Shown: piece after piece, positions 51,448 to 59,923 of the stretch | Numbering within the stretch: position 1 is the first letter of the stretch | Layout: the number at the start of each line of letters is the position of its first letter | Source of the DNA: Sphingobacteriaceae bacterium GW460-11-11-14-LB5 | GTDB taxonomy: Bacteria > Bacteroidota > Bacteroidia > Sphingobacteriales > Sphingobacteriaceae | DNA: 64,000 nt | NCBI GenBank assembly: GCA_002151545.1 | Contig: CP021237.1 | Coordinates: 1,488,001 to 1,552,000, forward strand | Reading direction: 5' to 3' | Made by a program: the position numbers and the translations under genes | The notes under the pieces: generated by a model | What the model saw: only the letters and a program-made list of their open reading frames with translations | The model's database searches: none | Told to the model about the DNA's origin: nothing

Positions 51448-51479
51448 AAACCCTGGAGATTGCTTCTTCAGGGTTTTTT
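51448..51479 (+). terminator. Terminator of the sigma/protease operon
   Basis: AAACCCTG pairs with CAGGGTTT around an inner GGAG-type stem, followed by T6. Confidence 0.75.
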
Positions 51480-51543
51480 GTTGGAATTGTAATTTGGAGG
51501 TCTTAAATTAATATTAAGTCTATGTATTTACTATACTATTGTT

Positions 51544-51551
51544 TAGATTTG
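51544..51551 (+). promoter_or_regulatory. TAGATTTG -7 element of the peroxiredoxin gene
   Basis: Exact TAnnTTTG match, 29 bases before the ATG at 51581. Confidence 0.45.
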
Positions 51552-51580
51552 TTTTAGTCAAATTTAAATTTAATAATATC

Positions 51581-52216
51581 ATGAGTATAAGATTAGGCGA
51601 TACCGCACCGAATTTCCAGGCCAACACATCCATTGGTGAAATAGATTTTTACGATTATTTAGGCGATAGCTGGGGCGTATTGTTTTCGCACCCTGCCGAT
51701 TATACCCCTGTTTGTACAACAGAACTGGGTAGAACTGCAGCTTTAAAAGGTGAGTTTGAAAAAAGAAAGGTTAAAGTTCTGGCACTAAGTGTTGATTCTG
51801 CTGAGTCGCATAAAGGTTGGATTAACGATATCAACGAAACGCAGCATACATCTGTAGAATTTCCAATTATTGCCGATCCAGATAAAACAGTGGCAAATTT
51901 ATACGATATGATCCACCCAAACGCTTCCGAAACGTTAACCGTTCGGTCATTGTTCGTAATCAGTCCTGATAAAAAGGTGAAGTTAACCATTACTTATCCG
52001 GCATCAACCGGCAGAAATTTTAATGAAGTATTACGGGTAATTGATTCTTTACAGCTTACGGCAAATTATAGTGTTGCTACACCGGCCGACTGGAAAGATG
52101 GTGAAGATGTAATTGTGGTAAACAGCATTAAAACTGAAGATATTCCGGCTAAATTTCCTAAAGGACATCAGGTAATCAAACCGTATTTACGTACCACACC
52201 TCAGCCAAATAAGTAA
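51581..52216 (+). CDS. 1-Cys peroxiredoxin, Prx6 type
   Basis: 211 residues from the ATG at 51581; the 14 extra residues of a longer frame have no family similarity. Reduces peroxides in the cytoplasm with its peroxidatic cysteine C45 in 'SHPADYTPVCTTELG'. No second cysteine exists in the chain, in line with the 1-Cys class; the C-terminal 'TPADWKDGEDVIV...KGHQVIKPYLRTTP' is the Prx6-type dimerisation extension. Being next to a stress-type sigma operon may be coincidental, as its promoter element is of the housekeeping kind. Confidence 0.93.
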   Translation: MSIRLGDTAPNFQANTSIGEIDFYDYLGDSWGVLFSHPADYTPVCTTELGRTAALKGEFEKRKVKVLALSVDSAESHKGWINDINETQHTSVEFPIIADPDKTVANLYDMIHPNASETLTVRSLFVISPDKKVKLTITYPASTGRNFNEVLRVIDSLQLTANYSVATPADWKDGEDVIVVNSIKTEDIPAKFPKGHQVIKPYLRTTPQPNK

Positions 52217-52425
52217 TCCAAAGAAAGTTTAAGTAGAAACGCAACATTCTTGTTGAATGGCCCGAAATGGCTTGCATTATATTCGTAAATTATTATATTT
52301 GGTAGTTTTGTTTCAATATTAACGCTTAAACTGGTTGTTTTATTCATATTAATACGCAATTGGTTAAATGAAATGCTGATCAAGGCGTAAAATGTTTATT
52401 TATTTTATACAATTTTTATTTTTTT

Positions 52426-52623
52426 ATGGCAACCGGAAAAGTTAAATGGTTTAACACTCAAAAAGGCTTTGGATTTATTGTGCAAGAAGACAATAAAGAC
52501 TTATTTGTACATTTTAAAGATGTTTTAGGTGGAATCGAAAGCTTGAAAGAAAACGACACAGTAGAATTTGAAGTAGCTGAAGGCAGAAAAGGTTTACAAG
52601 CAGTAAACGTTAAGAAAGTTTAA
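52426..52623 (+). CDS. Cold-shock domain protein (CspA family)
   Basis: 65 residues, the usual length. Single OB-fold with RNP1 'KGFGFIVQ' and RNP2 'LFVHF', and the start 'MATGKVKWFNTQ'. Acts as an RNA chaperone melting secondary structure, especially after a temperature drop. The 200-base gap upstream may hold a long 5' leader, as is usual for csp genes. It is the complete counterpart of the divergent homologue at 36807. Confidence 0.95.
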   Translation: MATGKVKWFNTQKGFGFIVQEDNKDLFVHFKDVLGGIESLKENDTVEFEVAEGRKGLQAVNVKKV

Positions 52624-52653
52624 GTAATAATATCATAATTATTTCTTCATCCC

Positions 52654-52687
52654 TACAAAAAGCCTTTCAGTTGAGAGGCTTTTTGTA
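52654..52687. terminator. Terminator after the cold-shock gene
   Basis: TACAAAAAGCCT against AGGCTTTTTGTA, 12-bp perfect stem. Confidence 0.85.
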
Positions 52688-52699
52688 TTAAATGGTTCA

Positions 52700-52759
52700 T
52701 CACCCTGAATTTATTTCAGGGGCTGCTTATAAAGATGCTGAAACAAGTTCAGCATGACG
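52700..52759. repeat. Dispersed double-hairpin repeat, family A copy 3
   Basis: CCCTGAA-TTTAT-TTCAGGG (52703-52721) and ATGCTGAA-ACAAG-TTCAGCAT (52735-52755), bounded by TCATCA and TGACG. The most complete copy of the unit seen at 26233 and 46001. Confidence 0.75.
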
Positions 52760-52790
52760 TAAAGCAAACTATGAATGATTATTGAACTCC

Positions 52791-53978
52791 TTAATAGTAT
52801 TGAATAATCGACGCTTTGATCACAATGTTCTCACCATTGGCGACTTTGGTGAAAATTAAAAACTGATCCTGATCTGCTTTAATTTTATATTTCTTAACCA
52901 GATCTTCAGGCTTTGCCGGATAACTCCGTACAATTACATTTCCTTTTAAATTACCTTGTTTCTTAAGAGCTGTGGTCGTGAGAACAGCTTCAATTTTAAA
53001 AATCCTGCCAGGGAAATCTTCATTTACAATTTCCGAACTAAAAAGCTGTGTTTGAGGATGTAATTTTGAGAGATCGTAGGTACTGCCAATTAAATTAAAA
53101 GCACCTGATTTTAGTAAAGCAGCATCTGGTTCGTACAGGCAATTGCCAATGTTTAAATTATCTGTAAACTGCACTGAACCATTTGAAGCAGATTTATAAA
53201 AGGAAAAATCTTTTTCAATGCCGTTATTTATAGTTACAGCGATAATTTTCGTGTCGTCATTGTAATCTTTATCTATGATCCATAAAAGTTCTTTACACTC
53301 ATTTTTTACACTGACAATATGGATCTCACTTACCTGTTTCAATTCTGATAATCCCGCAGAAATATCAAGTAATGGAGCAGTTTTGATCATTATCCTTGAA
53401 GATTTTTCTAATAAGGCATCCAGGTTGCTTGCAATATCTGGTGTACAGTCTTTTAGCATGAAAACTTTGCCTTTTTCGGCTCTTCGGGCAGGATCTACAT
53501 AAATGGTATCAAATGATGTATCACTGGTCTGGATATAAGCAATTCCATCTTCTGCTTTAAATTCGATATTTGTGGCTTGTAAAGCCTGAGCATTGTGTTG
53601 TGCGATTGTGGAGAGTTCGGGATTGATTTCGCAATGCGTAACCGCTTTTATCTGTTTTGCAAAGTAATAACTGTCTATTCCAAAGCCTCCGGTTATATCT
53701 ATTAAAGTATTGCCTTTGGCAAGTTTAGATTTGTATTGAGCAGTAATTTCAGAAGAAGTTTGTTCGATGGATAGTACTGGGGGATAATAAATATCTTCCG
53801 CATTAAACCAGGTTGGCAATTTCTTTTCCGATTTTCTTTTTGCGGTAATCTGGGTGGCCAGTTCGGCTGCCGTAATGCCTTCGAACGGACTTTTTGCTAA
53901 AGCAATCTGATTTACATCTGCATTCAAATGTGCATTGATATAATCTTGTACAGCTTTAGCTAAAAGTTTATTATTCAT
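52791..53978 (-). CDS. SAM-dependent methyltransferase, THUMP-like (PG_1098 type)
   Basis: 395 residues. N-terminal helical part, then a Rossmann methyltransferase core (about 88-235) with motif I 'TLIDITGGFGIDSYYFA', acidic 'THCEINPELS', and motif 'TIYVDPARRAEKGKVFML' (DPAR replacing DPPY). The C-terminal portion carries ferredoxin-like and THUMP-like segments, ending 'NIVIKASIIQYY'. Such proteins are nearly universal in Bacteroidota; the THUMP-like part suggests RNA as substrate, but no target is proven. Confidence 0.85.
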   Translation of the reverse strand: MNNKLLAKAVQDYINAHLNADVNQIALAKSPFEGITAAELATQITAKRKSEKKLPTWFNAEDIYYPPVLSIEQTSSEITAQYKSKLAKGNTLIDITGGFGIDSYYFAKQIKAVTHCEINPELSTIAQHNAQALQATNIEFKAEDGIAYIQTSDTSFDTIYVDPARRAEKGKVFMLKDCTPDIASNLDALLEKSSRIMIKTAPLLDISAGLSELKQVSEIHIVSVKNECKELLWIIDKDYNDDTKIIAVTINNGIEKDFSFYKSASNGSVQFTDNLNIGNCLYEPDAALLKSGAFNLIGSTYDLSKLHPQTQLFSSEIVNEDFPGRIFKIEAVLTTTALKKQGNLKGNVIVRSYPAKPEDLVKKYKIKADQDQFLIFTKVANGENIVIKASIIQYY

Positions 53979-54005
53979 GTGTTAATCGGTTATTTCAAAA
54001 GAGAT

Positions 54006-54079
54006 CGTCATTTCGACTGTAGTGCAACGAAATGGAGAAATCTATTTAGATAGGTTTCTCCACTGCGGTCGAAATGACG
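54006..54079. repeat. Dispersed long hairpin repeat, family B copy 1
   Basis: CGTCATTTCGAC (54006-54017) is the exact complement of GTCGAAATGACG (54068-54079), with GGAGAAATCT and AGGTTTCTCC forming an inner stem. A related copy is at 59748-59857. Confidence 0.8.
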
Positions 54080-54108
54080 AACACATTTAATGCTCACAAT
54101 GACCAATT

Positions 54109-55377
54109 CTATGCGGATTTATTTTTCATTACCATCTGACAGGTATGGCGGCTCTTCACTTCTAATAAGATATCTTTATCCACTGTTACACGGTCTATCG
54201 TTTGTTGGTTATAATAACGGATGGTTACCAGCTCCAGGCCCTTATTATATTTTACGGTAAATTCTTCAGACAGGTCTTTGATCAGTTTTTCAATCTGAGT
54301 AGGATGATCATCAACGCTGACCGAAAAGCTGATCGCAGAATTGAGCATGGTGTTGATTTTGATCTTGTGCGTATGGAAAAGTTCAAAAATATTGCTCAGA
54401 TTTTCTTCGATAATAAAAGAATAATCCTTTGGGAAAATAGAAATCAAGGCCTGATTTACCTTAAAGATAAAAGAGGGGATAGGCAATGGGTTATTTTCTT
54501 TGGTAATTGCTGTTCCTGACCCTTCCGGCTGGATAAATGACCTTACAAAAAGTGGAATGCCTTTATTTTGAAGCGGTTTTATAGTTTTTGGGTGTATTAC
54601 CGTTGCACCATAATAGGTAAGCTCTATTGCATCGTGGTACGATAACTGGGCAATTTTCTCTGTTTCATCAAACCATTTTGGGTCTGCATTTAATACACCG
54701 GGAACATCCTTCCAGATGGTTAGTGCAGCAGCATTTAAACAGGAGGCAAATATAGCTGCTGAGTAATCAGAACCTTCCCGACCTAAAGTTGTTGTGTAGT
54801 TTTCGCTGGTACCACCAATAAAGCCTTGTGTTACAATAATGTTGTCGTTTAAAAGCGGCAATAAATCTCTTTGTATCATCTGATTGGTTTTGGCCCAATC
54901 TACTTTTCCTTCGCGGTAGCTATTATCCGTTTGGATATAATTCCTGGCATCAGCCCAAAGGGTTTTATTGCCGGTTTCGTTTAACCAGGCGGCAACAATT
55001 TTCGTAGAAACCACTTCACCGATAGATACAATCTGATCATAAATATAATCTTCATTGTTATCCGGTTCATCTTCAATCAACCAGTCAATTTCAACAAATG
55101 TGTTAGCTACATCATCATAAACCGGATTGGCTTTGCCTTGAAACAGTTCATCAATAATGTTGAAATGGAAATGTTTAATCTCATCAAAAATTGCATGCGC
55201 TTCATTATTTTGTGATAAGAATGCCTGCGTTAACTTTTCCAGTTTATCAGTGACCTTACCCATCGCCGAAATTACAATCAGTAGGTTTCCTTTTTTGTAA
55301 TCGCGGACAATATTGGCCACATTTTTCACTCCATCTGCATCTTTTACCGAGGCACCACCAAACTTAAAAATATCCAT
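54109..55377 (-). CDS. Aspartate kinase
   Basis: 422 residues, monofunctional. Phosphorylates aspartate, first step to lysine, threonine and methionine. Motifs: 'MDIFKFGGASVKDADGVKNV' at the start, 'LLIVISAMGKVTDKL', 'TTLGREGSDYSAAIFA' and 'TIWKDVPGVLNADP'. A C-terminal ACT-type region (about 300-400) suggests feedback control, with only one clear ACT copy. Last gene of a tight three-gene run yggS-type, acetyltransferase, kinase, one base after the acetyltransferase stop. Confidence 0.93.
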   Translation of the reverse strand: MDIFKFGGASVKDADGVKNVANIVRDYKKGNLLIVISAMGKVTDKLEKLTQAFLSQNNEAHAIFDEIKHFHFNIIDELFQGKANPVYDDVANTFVEIDWLIEDEPDNNEDYIYDQIVSIGEVVSTKIVAAWLNETGNKTLWADARNYIQTDNSYREGKVDWAKTNQMIQRDLLPLLNDNIIVTQGFIGGTSENYTTTLGREGSDYSAAIFASCLNAAALTIWKDVPGVLNADPKWFDETEKIAQLSYHDAIELTYYGATVIHPKTIKPLQNKGIPLFVRSFIQPEGSGTAITKENNPLPIPSFIFKVNQALISIFPKDYSFIIEENLSNIFELFHTHKIKINTMLNSAISFSVSVDDHPTQIEKLIKDLSEEFTVKYNKGLELVTIRYYNQQTIDRVTVDKDILLEVKSRHTCQMVMKNKSA

Positions 55378-55378
55378 A

Positions 55379-55846
55379 TTAAAATGCCTTGATTTGTTCT
55401 TTAGAGAAAGCCGCGTTTAACCAGCCACTTTCTAAATGTGCTTTATATTTGTTGTAAAAATTAATTGCAGGTTCATTCCAGTCTAACACTTGCCAAACCA
55501 TGCCACTGTAATTACCGTTTTTGGCTTCTTCTATTACTTTTTCAAATAATACCTTGCCCAGGCCTTTTCCCCTAAATTCTTCGGTTACAATAAAATCTTC
55601 GAGGTATAATCTGCATCCCTTCCAGGTCGAGTAACGCGTGTAATATAATGCAAAGCCCACTACCGTATCATTTATTTCAGCTACGTAAGCTTTCCAAACC
55701 GGATTTTCGCCAAAACCAGCATCGATAAAATGATCCAAACTAACCGTTACTTCTTCCGGGGCACGCTCATAAACGGCCAGCTCATTAATTAACTCTAATA
55801 TTCTCGGACAGTCTTCAGCGGTTGCAAACCTGATGTTAAAATCCAT
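55379..55846 (-). CDS. GNAT-family N-acetyltransferase, diamine acetyltransferase-like
   Basis: 155 residues. Acetyl-CoA motif 'VTEEFRGKGLGKVLFEKVIEEAK' (R/QxxGxG) at about 87-109; 'RLYLEDFIV' and 'WQVLDWNEPAINFYNKYKA' resemble spermidine/spermine acetyltransferases (SSAT-like). Substrate is likely a small amine, by family resemblance only. One base from each neighbouring gene, so co-translated with the YggS-type and aspartate kinase genes. Confidence 0.85.
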   Translation of the reverse strand: MDFNIRFATAEDCPRILELINELAVYERAPEEVTVSLDHFIDAGFGENPVWKAYVAEINDTVVGFALYYTRYSTWKGCRLYLEDFIVTEEFRGKGLGKVLFEKVIEEAKNGNYSGMVWQVLDWNEPAINFYNKYKAHLESGWLNAAFSKEQIKAF

Positions 55847-55847
55847 A

Positions 55848-56549
55848 TTAATTGGTTGTAACGTCGTTTTTGAAATGTTTAATTACCCTTTTGCCGAAAA
55901 TACTGCTACCAATACGCACCATTGTACTTCCTTCTTCTATGGCGATTTTATAATCTGCGCTCATTCCGGTAGATATTTCTTTAAAAGCATCATCTTTACG
56001 GAAGAAACTCACTTTAATGCCGTCAAAAAATACTTTCAGTTCGTGAAACTCGGTCGTAATCTGCTTTTCGTTCCTGGTATTGGTGGCAATTCCCATTAAT
56101 CCTACAATACGGATATTTTTTAATTCAGCAAGCTCTTCGGCACGTAACAGTTCGATCACTTCATCAAAACCAAGTCCGAATTTAGTGTCTTCATCAGCGA
56201 TGTAAACCTGTAATAAACAATCAATTACGCGTTTATTTTTGGCGGCTTGTTTGTTGATTTCCTGTAGCAATTTCAAACTGTCTACGCCGTGGATAAGTTG
56301 GACAAATGGGGCAATGTATTTTACCTTATTGCTTTGTAAATGGCCAATAAGGTGCCATTCGATATCATGAGGGAGTTGCGCCTGTTTATCAACCATTTCT
56401 TGTACATGGTTTTCTCCAAAAATGCGCTGTCCGGCATTGTATGCTTCTAAAATTGATTCTACTGGTTGTGTTTTGGAAACTGCAATGAGTTTAACCCCGT
56501 CTGCTTCAACTTCGCTTTTATATTGTTTAAGATTATCAGCTATGCTCAT
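55848..56549 (-). CDS. YggS-type pyridoxal-phosphate homeostasis protein
   Basis: 233 residues, usual length. Single-domain PLP protein; 'VKLIAVSKTQPVESILEAYNAG' holds the PLP lysine K26, with 'FGENHVQEMVDK', 'EWHLIGHLQSNKVKYI', and 'STGMSADYKIAIEEGSTMVRIGSSIFG' at the C-terminus. It balances free PLP in the cytoplasm. First gene of the three-gene run; divergent from the DUF4296 gene with 69 bases between. Confidence 0.95.
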   Translation of the reverse strand: MSIADNLKQYKSEVEADGVKLIAVSKTQPVESILEAYNAGQRIFGENHVQEMVDKQAQLPHDIEWHLIGHLQSNKVKYIAPFVQLIHGVDSLKLLQEINKQAAKNKRVIDCLLQVYIADEDTKFGLGFDEVIELLRAEELAELKNIRIVGLMGIATNTRNEKQITTEFHELKVFFDGIKVSFFRKDDAFKEISTGMSADYKIAIEEGSTMVRIGSSIFGKRVIKHFKNDVTTN

Positions 56550-56556
56550 TTATAAC

Positions 56557-56564
56557 TATTTTTG
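56557..56564 (+). promoter_or_regulatory. TATTTTTG -7 element of the DUF4296-mutS2 unit
   Basis: Exact TAnnTTTG match, 55 bases before the ATG at 56619. Confidence 0.4.
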
Positions 56565-56618
56565 GTAAAATTAATAACCTTGCCGCAATTTGGGCAAAAA
56601 ATAATATTTAAATTAAGC

Positions 56619-57182
56619 ATGAAGAGATTAATATGGGTTTTAATGACAGCTATATTATGGTTTGGCTGTAAGCCTGGCATACCTGATGGCATTATTAAAC
56701 CCGATAAAATGGAGAAGATTTTATACGATATGCACATTGTAGATGGCTACCTTTCCAGTATTTACATGGTAGATTCAGCAAAGAAGGTGGCTGCAGCTTA
56801 TTATAAGGGGATTTATAAAAAATTTGAAACGGATTCTGCCGAATATAACAGGAGTTTAATTTGGTATAACACCAACCCTAAAGAGCTGGAAGCAATGTAT
56901 AAAAACATTCAAAAAGCTTTAGCCAGGCAAAAAAAAGGAACTGAGTTAGCCGATTTAATGATTAAGAAAAAGAAATTTAAAGCCGACTCGTTGGTGATCG
57001 CAAAGAAATTTAAGGCCGATTCTCTTGCGATCAGAAAAAAAATGAAACCAGATTCCTTGTCAAAAGTTAAAGCAGTTGCTGAAATTGCAAAGAAGAAAAA
57101 GCAGGCCGATTCACTCATAAATATAAAAAAAGCTGGGGCACCGGAAGCTGTTACAACCCCAACTCCAGCTATAGTACACTAA
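56619..57182 (+). CDS. DUF4296 lipoprotein with Lys-rich KFKADSL repeats
   Basis: 187 residues from the ATG at 56619, which begins the lipoprotein signal 'LIWVLMTAILWFGC' (C17). The DUF4296 domain (about 20-110) has 'IIKPDKMEKILYDMHIVDGYLSS' and 'YNRSLIWYNTNPKELEAMYKNI'. The tail (about 120-175) repeats an about 11-residue unit 'KKFKADSLxxA', strongly basic and helical. Function is unknown; it is conserved in Bacteroidota. One base separates it from mutS2. Confidence 0.85.
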   Translation: MKRLIWVLMTAILWFGCKPGIPDGIIKPDKMEKILYDMHIVDGYLSSIYMVDSAKKVAAAYYKGIYKKFETDSAEYNRSLIWYNTNPKELEAMYKNIQKALARQKKGTELADLMIKKKKFKADSLVIAKKFKADSLAIRKKMKPDSLSKVKAVAEIAKKKKQADSLINIKKAGAPEAVTTPTPAIVH

Positions 57183-57183
57183 T

Positions 57184-59562
57184 ATGTTATATCCCGAAAA
57201 CTGTTTAGAACGTTTAGGTTTTGTAGAGATCAGGCAACTGATTAGCAAACATTGTTTAAGCCCTATGGGGCAAACAATGGTAGAGAAGATGCAGGTGATG
57301 AACCGTTTTGATCAGATTGATAAATTTTTACGTCAAACAAACGAATTTAAGAGCATCCTGCAAAATCAGGAACCGCTACAGATTAATACCTTTTTTGATA
57401 TTAAATCGCTGGTTGAAAAAATCAGGGTTGAAGGCACTTACCTTTTAGAGGATGAGTGGTTTCAGGTATATACTTCATTGCATACTGTTTTTTCGGTCCT
57501 TCGTTTTTTCGAAGAACGTGCAGAAGTATACCCCACACTCGAAGCTTTGTTTGAGCATTTACCCATCGAAAAAACGATCCTTCGTAAGATCGAAACCGTA
57601 ATCGATGCCAAAGGAAAGATCAAACCCAATGCATCAAAAGAATTGCAGGAGATTACCTCTGCCATTTCCAAAGCAGAGCAAGATGTGCGTAAGCGCATGG
57701 ATTCGATTTACAAGCAGGCTATTGCCAATAATTGGGTTGCCGATGGTAGTTTAACCATTCGTGATGGCAGGATGTGTATACCGGTTTTGGCCGAAAATAA
57801 ACGTAAGCTGAAAGGCTTTGTACACGATGAATCGGCAACAGGGCAGACCGTTTATATTGAGCCTGAAGAAGTTTTTACGCTAAATAATAAGCTACGCGAT
57901 TTAGAATTTGACAAACGCCGTGAAATTATTAAGATTTTAATTGCTTTAACAGACGATTTGCGGCCGTATTCGCCATTATTGCTTTCTTACCATGGTTTCC
58001 TGACCAAACTGGATTTTGTTCGAGCCAAGGCTTTATTTGCCCTGGATATTGAAGCTGAAATGCCAGGTCTGTTAAAAGAACCTAAAACCAGGCTGATAAA
58101 TGCCAGGCACCCATTGTTGTCGATCTCATTTGCTGCCGAAAAGAAAACCGTTACACCTTTAAATATTCATATCGATGCCGAAACCCGGGTGGTATTGGTA
58201 TCCGGACCAAATGCCGGCGGTAAATCGGTTTGTATGAAAACGGTTGGCCTTTTGCAGATTATGTTGCAAACAGGTCTGTTGATTCCGGTTGATGCAAATA
58301 GTGAGGTGGGGATTTTTGAAAACATTTTTGCCGATATCGGTGATGATCAATCGATAGAAAGTGATTTGAGTACTTACAGTGCACACCTGAAAAAGATGCG
58401 CTATTTTGTAGAACATGCTTCGCCAAAAACGATGGTGCTGATTGATGAGTTTGGTACCGGTACCGATCCTCAGTTTGGCGGGCCAATGGCCGAGGCTGTT
58501 TTAGAGGTATTGAACAATAAAAAGGTGAGGGGGGTAATTACCACTCACTATTCTAATTTAAAACTCTTTGCAGGTAATACCCCTGGTTTGGAAAATGCTT
58601 CCATGCTTTTCGATAATGCCAAAATGAAACCGCTCTACGTTTTAGAAATGGGTAAGCCAGGAAGTTCTTATGCCTTCGAAATTGCGCAGAATATTGGTTT
58701 GCCTAAGGAAGTTATCCAGCTGGCCAAAGAAAAAACAGGCTCGAACCAGAATCGGGTAGATACAATGCTGGTTGATCTGGAGCGCGAAAAGAAAAATGTT
58801 TACGATGCCAAAGTAAGCCTGGCTAACCAACAGAATAAAGCCAAAAACCTGGTTGCAGAAAATGAAAAGTTAAAAGCATTTTTAGAGGAAAACAAAAAGA
58901 TACTGATTAAAGAGGCGAAGCAGGAAGCGCAGAATATTATTAAAAATGCCAATAAACTGGTCGAGAATACCATTGCGGAGATTAAGGAAAAGCAAGCTGA
59001 TAAAGAAGTAACTAAAGAACTTCGCCAGAATTTGCAAAAAGAACTGGTTAAAAATACGGTTCCGAAAGAACGACCTAAACCAGTGCAGGTCGTTGTGGGT
59101 GGTGAAATTGAAATTGGTGATTTAGTGAAATTTACCGATAGCGAAACCATTGGTCAGGTTTTAGAGATTAACCGCAACGAACTGGTTTTGGCCATTGGCG
59201 ATTTACGATCGACGGTGAAAAAGAACCGCGTTCAAAAGGTAAGTAACCGTGAAGCTAAAAAAGTAATCCAAAGCAGTGCGAATTCGTTTGCAGGGCGGAT
59301 GAATGAGGCTGTATCGGGCTTTAGGGCCGAGCTCGACCTTCGTGGAAAACGCACAGAAGATGCCTTGTTCGAAGTAGAGAAATATTTAGACAAGGCCATT
59401 ATGCTCGGTTTCCCATCCATTAAACTAATCCACGGAAAAGGTGATGGAATTTTAAGGAAAATGATCAGGGAATACTTGCGTAAATATAGTCAGGTAAACA
59501 GGATGGAAGATGAACACGCTGATAGAGGCGGGGATGGGATTACGTATGTGTATTTGAATTGA
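57184..59562 (+). CDS. mutS2: Endonuclease MutS2
   Basis: 792 residues, usual length. MutS core plus ATPase: Walker A 'GPNAGGKS' (341-348), Walker B 'VLIDEFGTGTDP' (D421, E422), a coiled coil (about 520-640) and the C-terminal Smr endonuclease domain (about 717-792; 'LDLRGKRTEDALFEVE', 'IHGKGDGILRK'). It acts on branched DNA and suppresses homologous recombination; ribosome-collision rescue has been described for some homologues. It lacks the mismatch-recognition domain I of MutS. Follows the DUF4296 gene by one base. Confidence 0.95.
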   Translation: MLYPENCLERLGFVEIRQLISKHCLSPMGQTMVEKMQVMNRFDQIDKFLRQTNEFKSILQNQEPLQINTFFDIKSLVEKIRVEGTYLLEDEWFQVYTSLHTVFSVLRFFEERAEVYPTLEALFEHLPIEKTILRKIETVIDAKGKIKPNASKELQEITSAISKAEQDVRKRMDSIYKQAIANNWVADGSLTIRDGRMCIPVLAENKRKLKGFVHDESATGQTVYIEPEEVFTLNNKLRDLEFDKRREIIKILIALTDDLRPYSPLLLSYHGFLTKLDFVRAKALFALDIEAEMPGLLKEPKTRLINARHPLLSISFAAEKKTVTPLNIHIDAETRVVLVSGPNAGGKSVCMKTVGLLQIMLQTGLLIPVDANSEVGIFENIFADIGDDQSIESDLSTYSAHLKKMRYFVEHASPKTMVLIDEFGTGTDPQFGGPMAEAVLEVLNNKKVRGVITTHYSNLKLFAGNTPGLENASMLFDNAKMKPLYVLEMGKPGSSYAFEIAQNIGLPKEVIQLAKEKTGSNQNRVDTMLVDLEREKKNVYDAKVSLANQQNKAKNLVAENEKLKAFLEENKKILIKEAKQEAQNIIKNANKLVENTIAEIKEKQADKEVTKELRQNLQKELVKNTVPKERPKPVQVVVGGEIEIGDLVKFTDSETIGQVLEINRNELVLAIGDLRSTVKKNRVQKVSNREAKKVIQSSANSFAGRMNEAVSGFRAELDLRGKRTEDALFEVEKYLDKAIMLGFPSIKLIHGKGDGILRKMIREYLRKYSQVNRMEDEHADRGGDGITYVYLN

Positions 59563-59884
59563 TGGAAGGGGTGCGATGGAGGATGGGAAATGGTAAACTC
59601 ATCGGTTCTCGTGTAGGCGTCATTCCCAACTTGATTGGGAACCACGAAGTGCTCATCGAAGATAATCTTAATGCCTCATAATAATACATTGATCCCAAGA
59701 TCCCGCATACGCGAAGATGATGATAAGGTGTAAAATACTGATGTAATCGTCATCTCGACTGAAACGCAGTGGAATGGAGAGATCTATCTCGAGTTAGATT
59801 TAGCTACGCTGAGCACTTCGTTGTTCCCGGCTACGCTGTGCTTCGCTCGAAATGACGTCCGCCCAGTAAAAACAATAAAACTTT
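59563..59884. other. Gene-free stretch with dispersed repeats after mutS2
   Basis: Begins with a low-complexity GATGGAGGATGGGAAATGG segment, then a short inverted unit CCCAACTTGATTGGGA (about 59628-59643), and a long family-B hairpin at 59748-59857. No coding capacity with family features. Confidence 0.55.
59748..59857. repeat. Dispersed long hairpin repeat, family B copy 2
   Basis: CGTCATCTCGA (59748-59758) pairs with TCGAAATGACG (59847-59857, one wobble). Inner part holds GGAGAGATCT and CTACGCTGTGCTTCG-like palindromic pieces, i.e. a longer version of the copy at 54006. Confidence 0.7.
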
Positions 59885-59923
59885 ATAACCGTAACGTTGT
59901 TATTTCTAAAACGTTACGGTTAT
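59885..59923 (+). promoter_or_regulatory. 14-bp perfect inverted repeat reaching the start codon of the sugar dehydrogenase gene
   Basis: 59885-59898 and 59910-59923 are exact reverse complements around an 11-base spacer; each arm holds AACCGTAACGTT or its complement. The right arm overlaps the A and T of the ATG at 59922. It could be an operator or an mRNA hairpin hiding the start. Confidence 0.6.

Noticed and set aside
52217..52425. Riboswitch or thermosensor leader of the cold-shock gene
   Set aside because: The gap length is suggestive but I could see no defined hairpin or conserved box.
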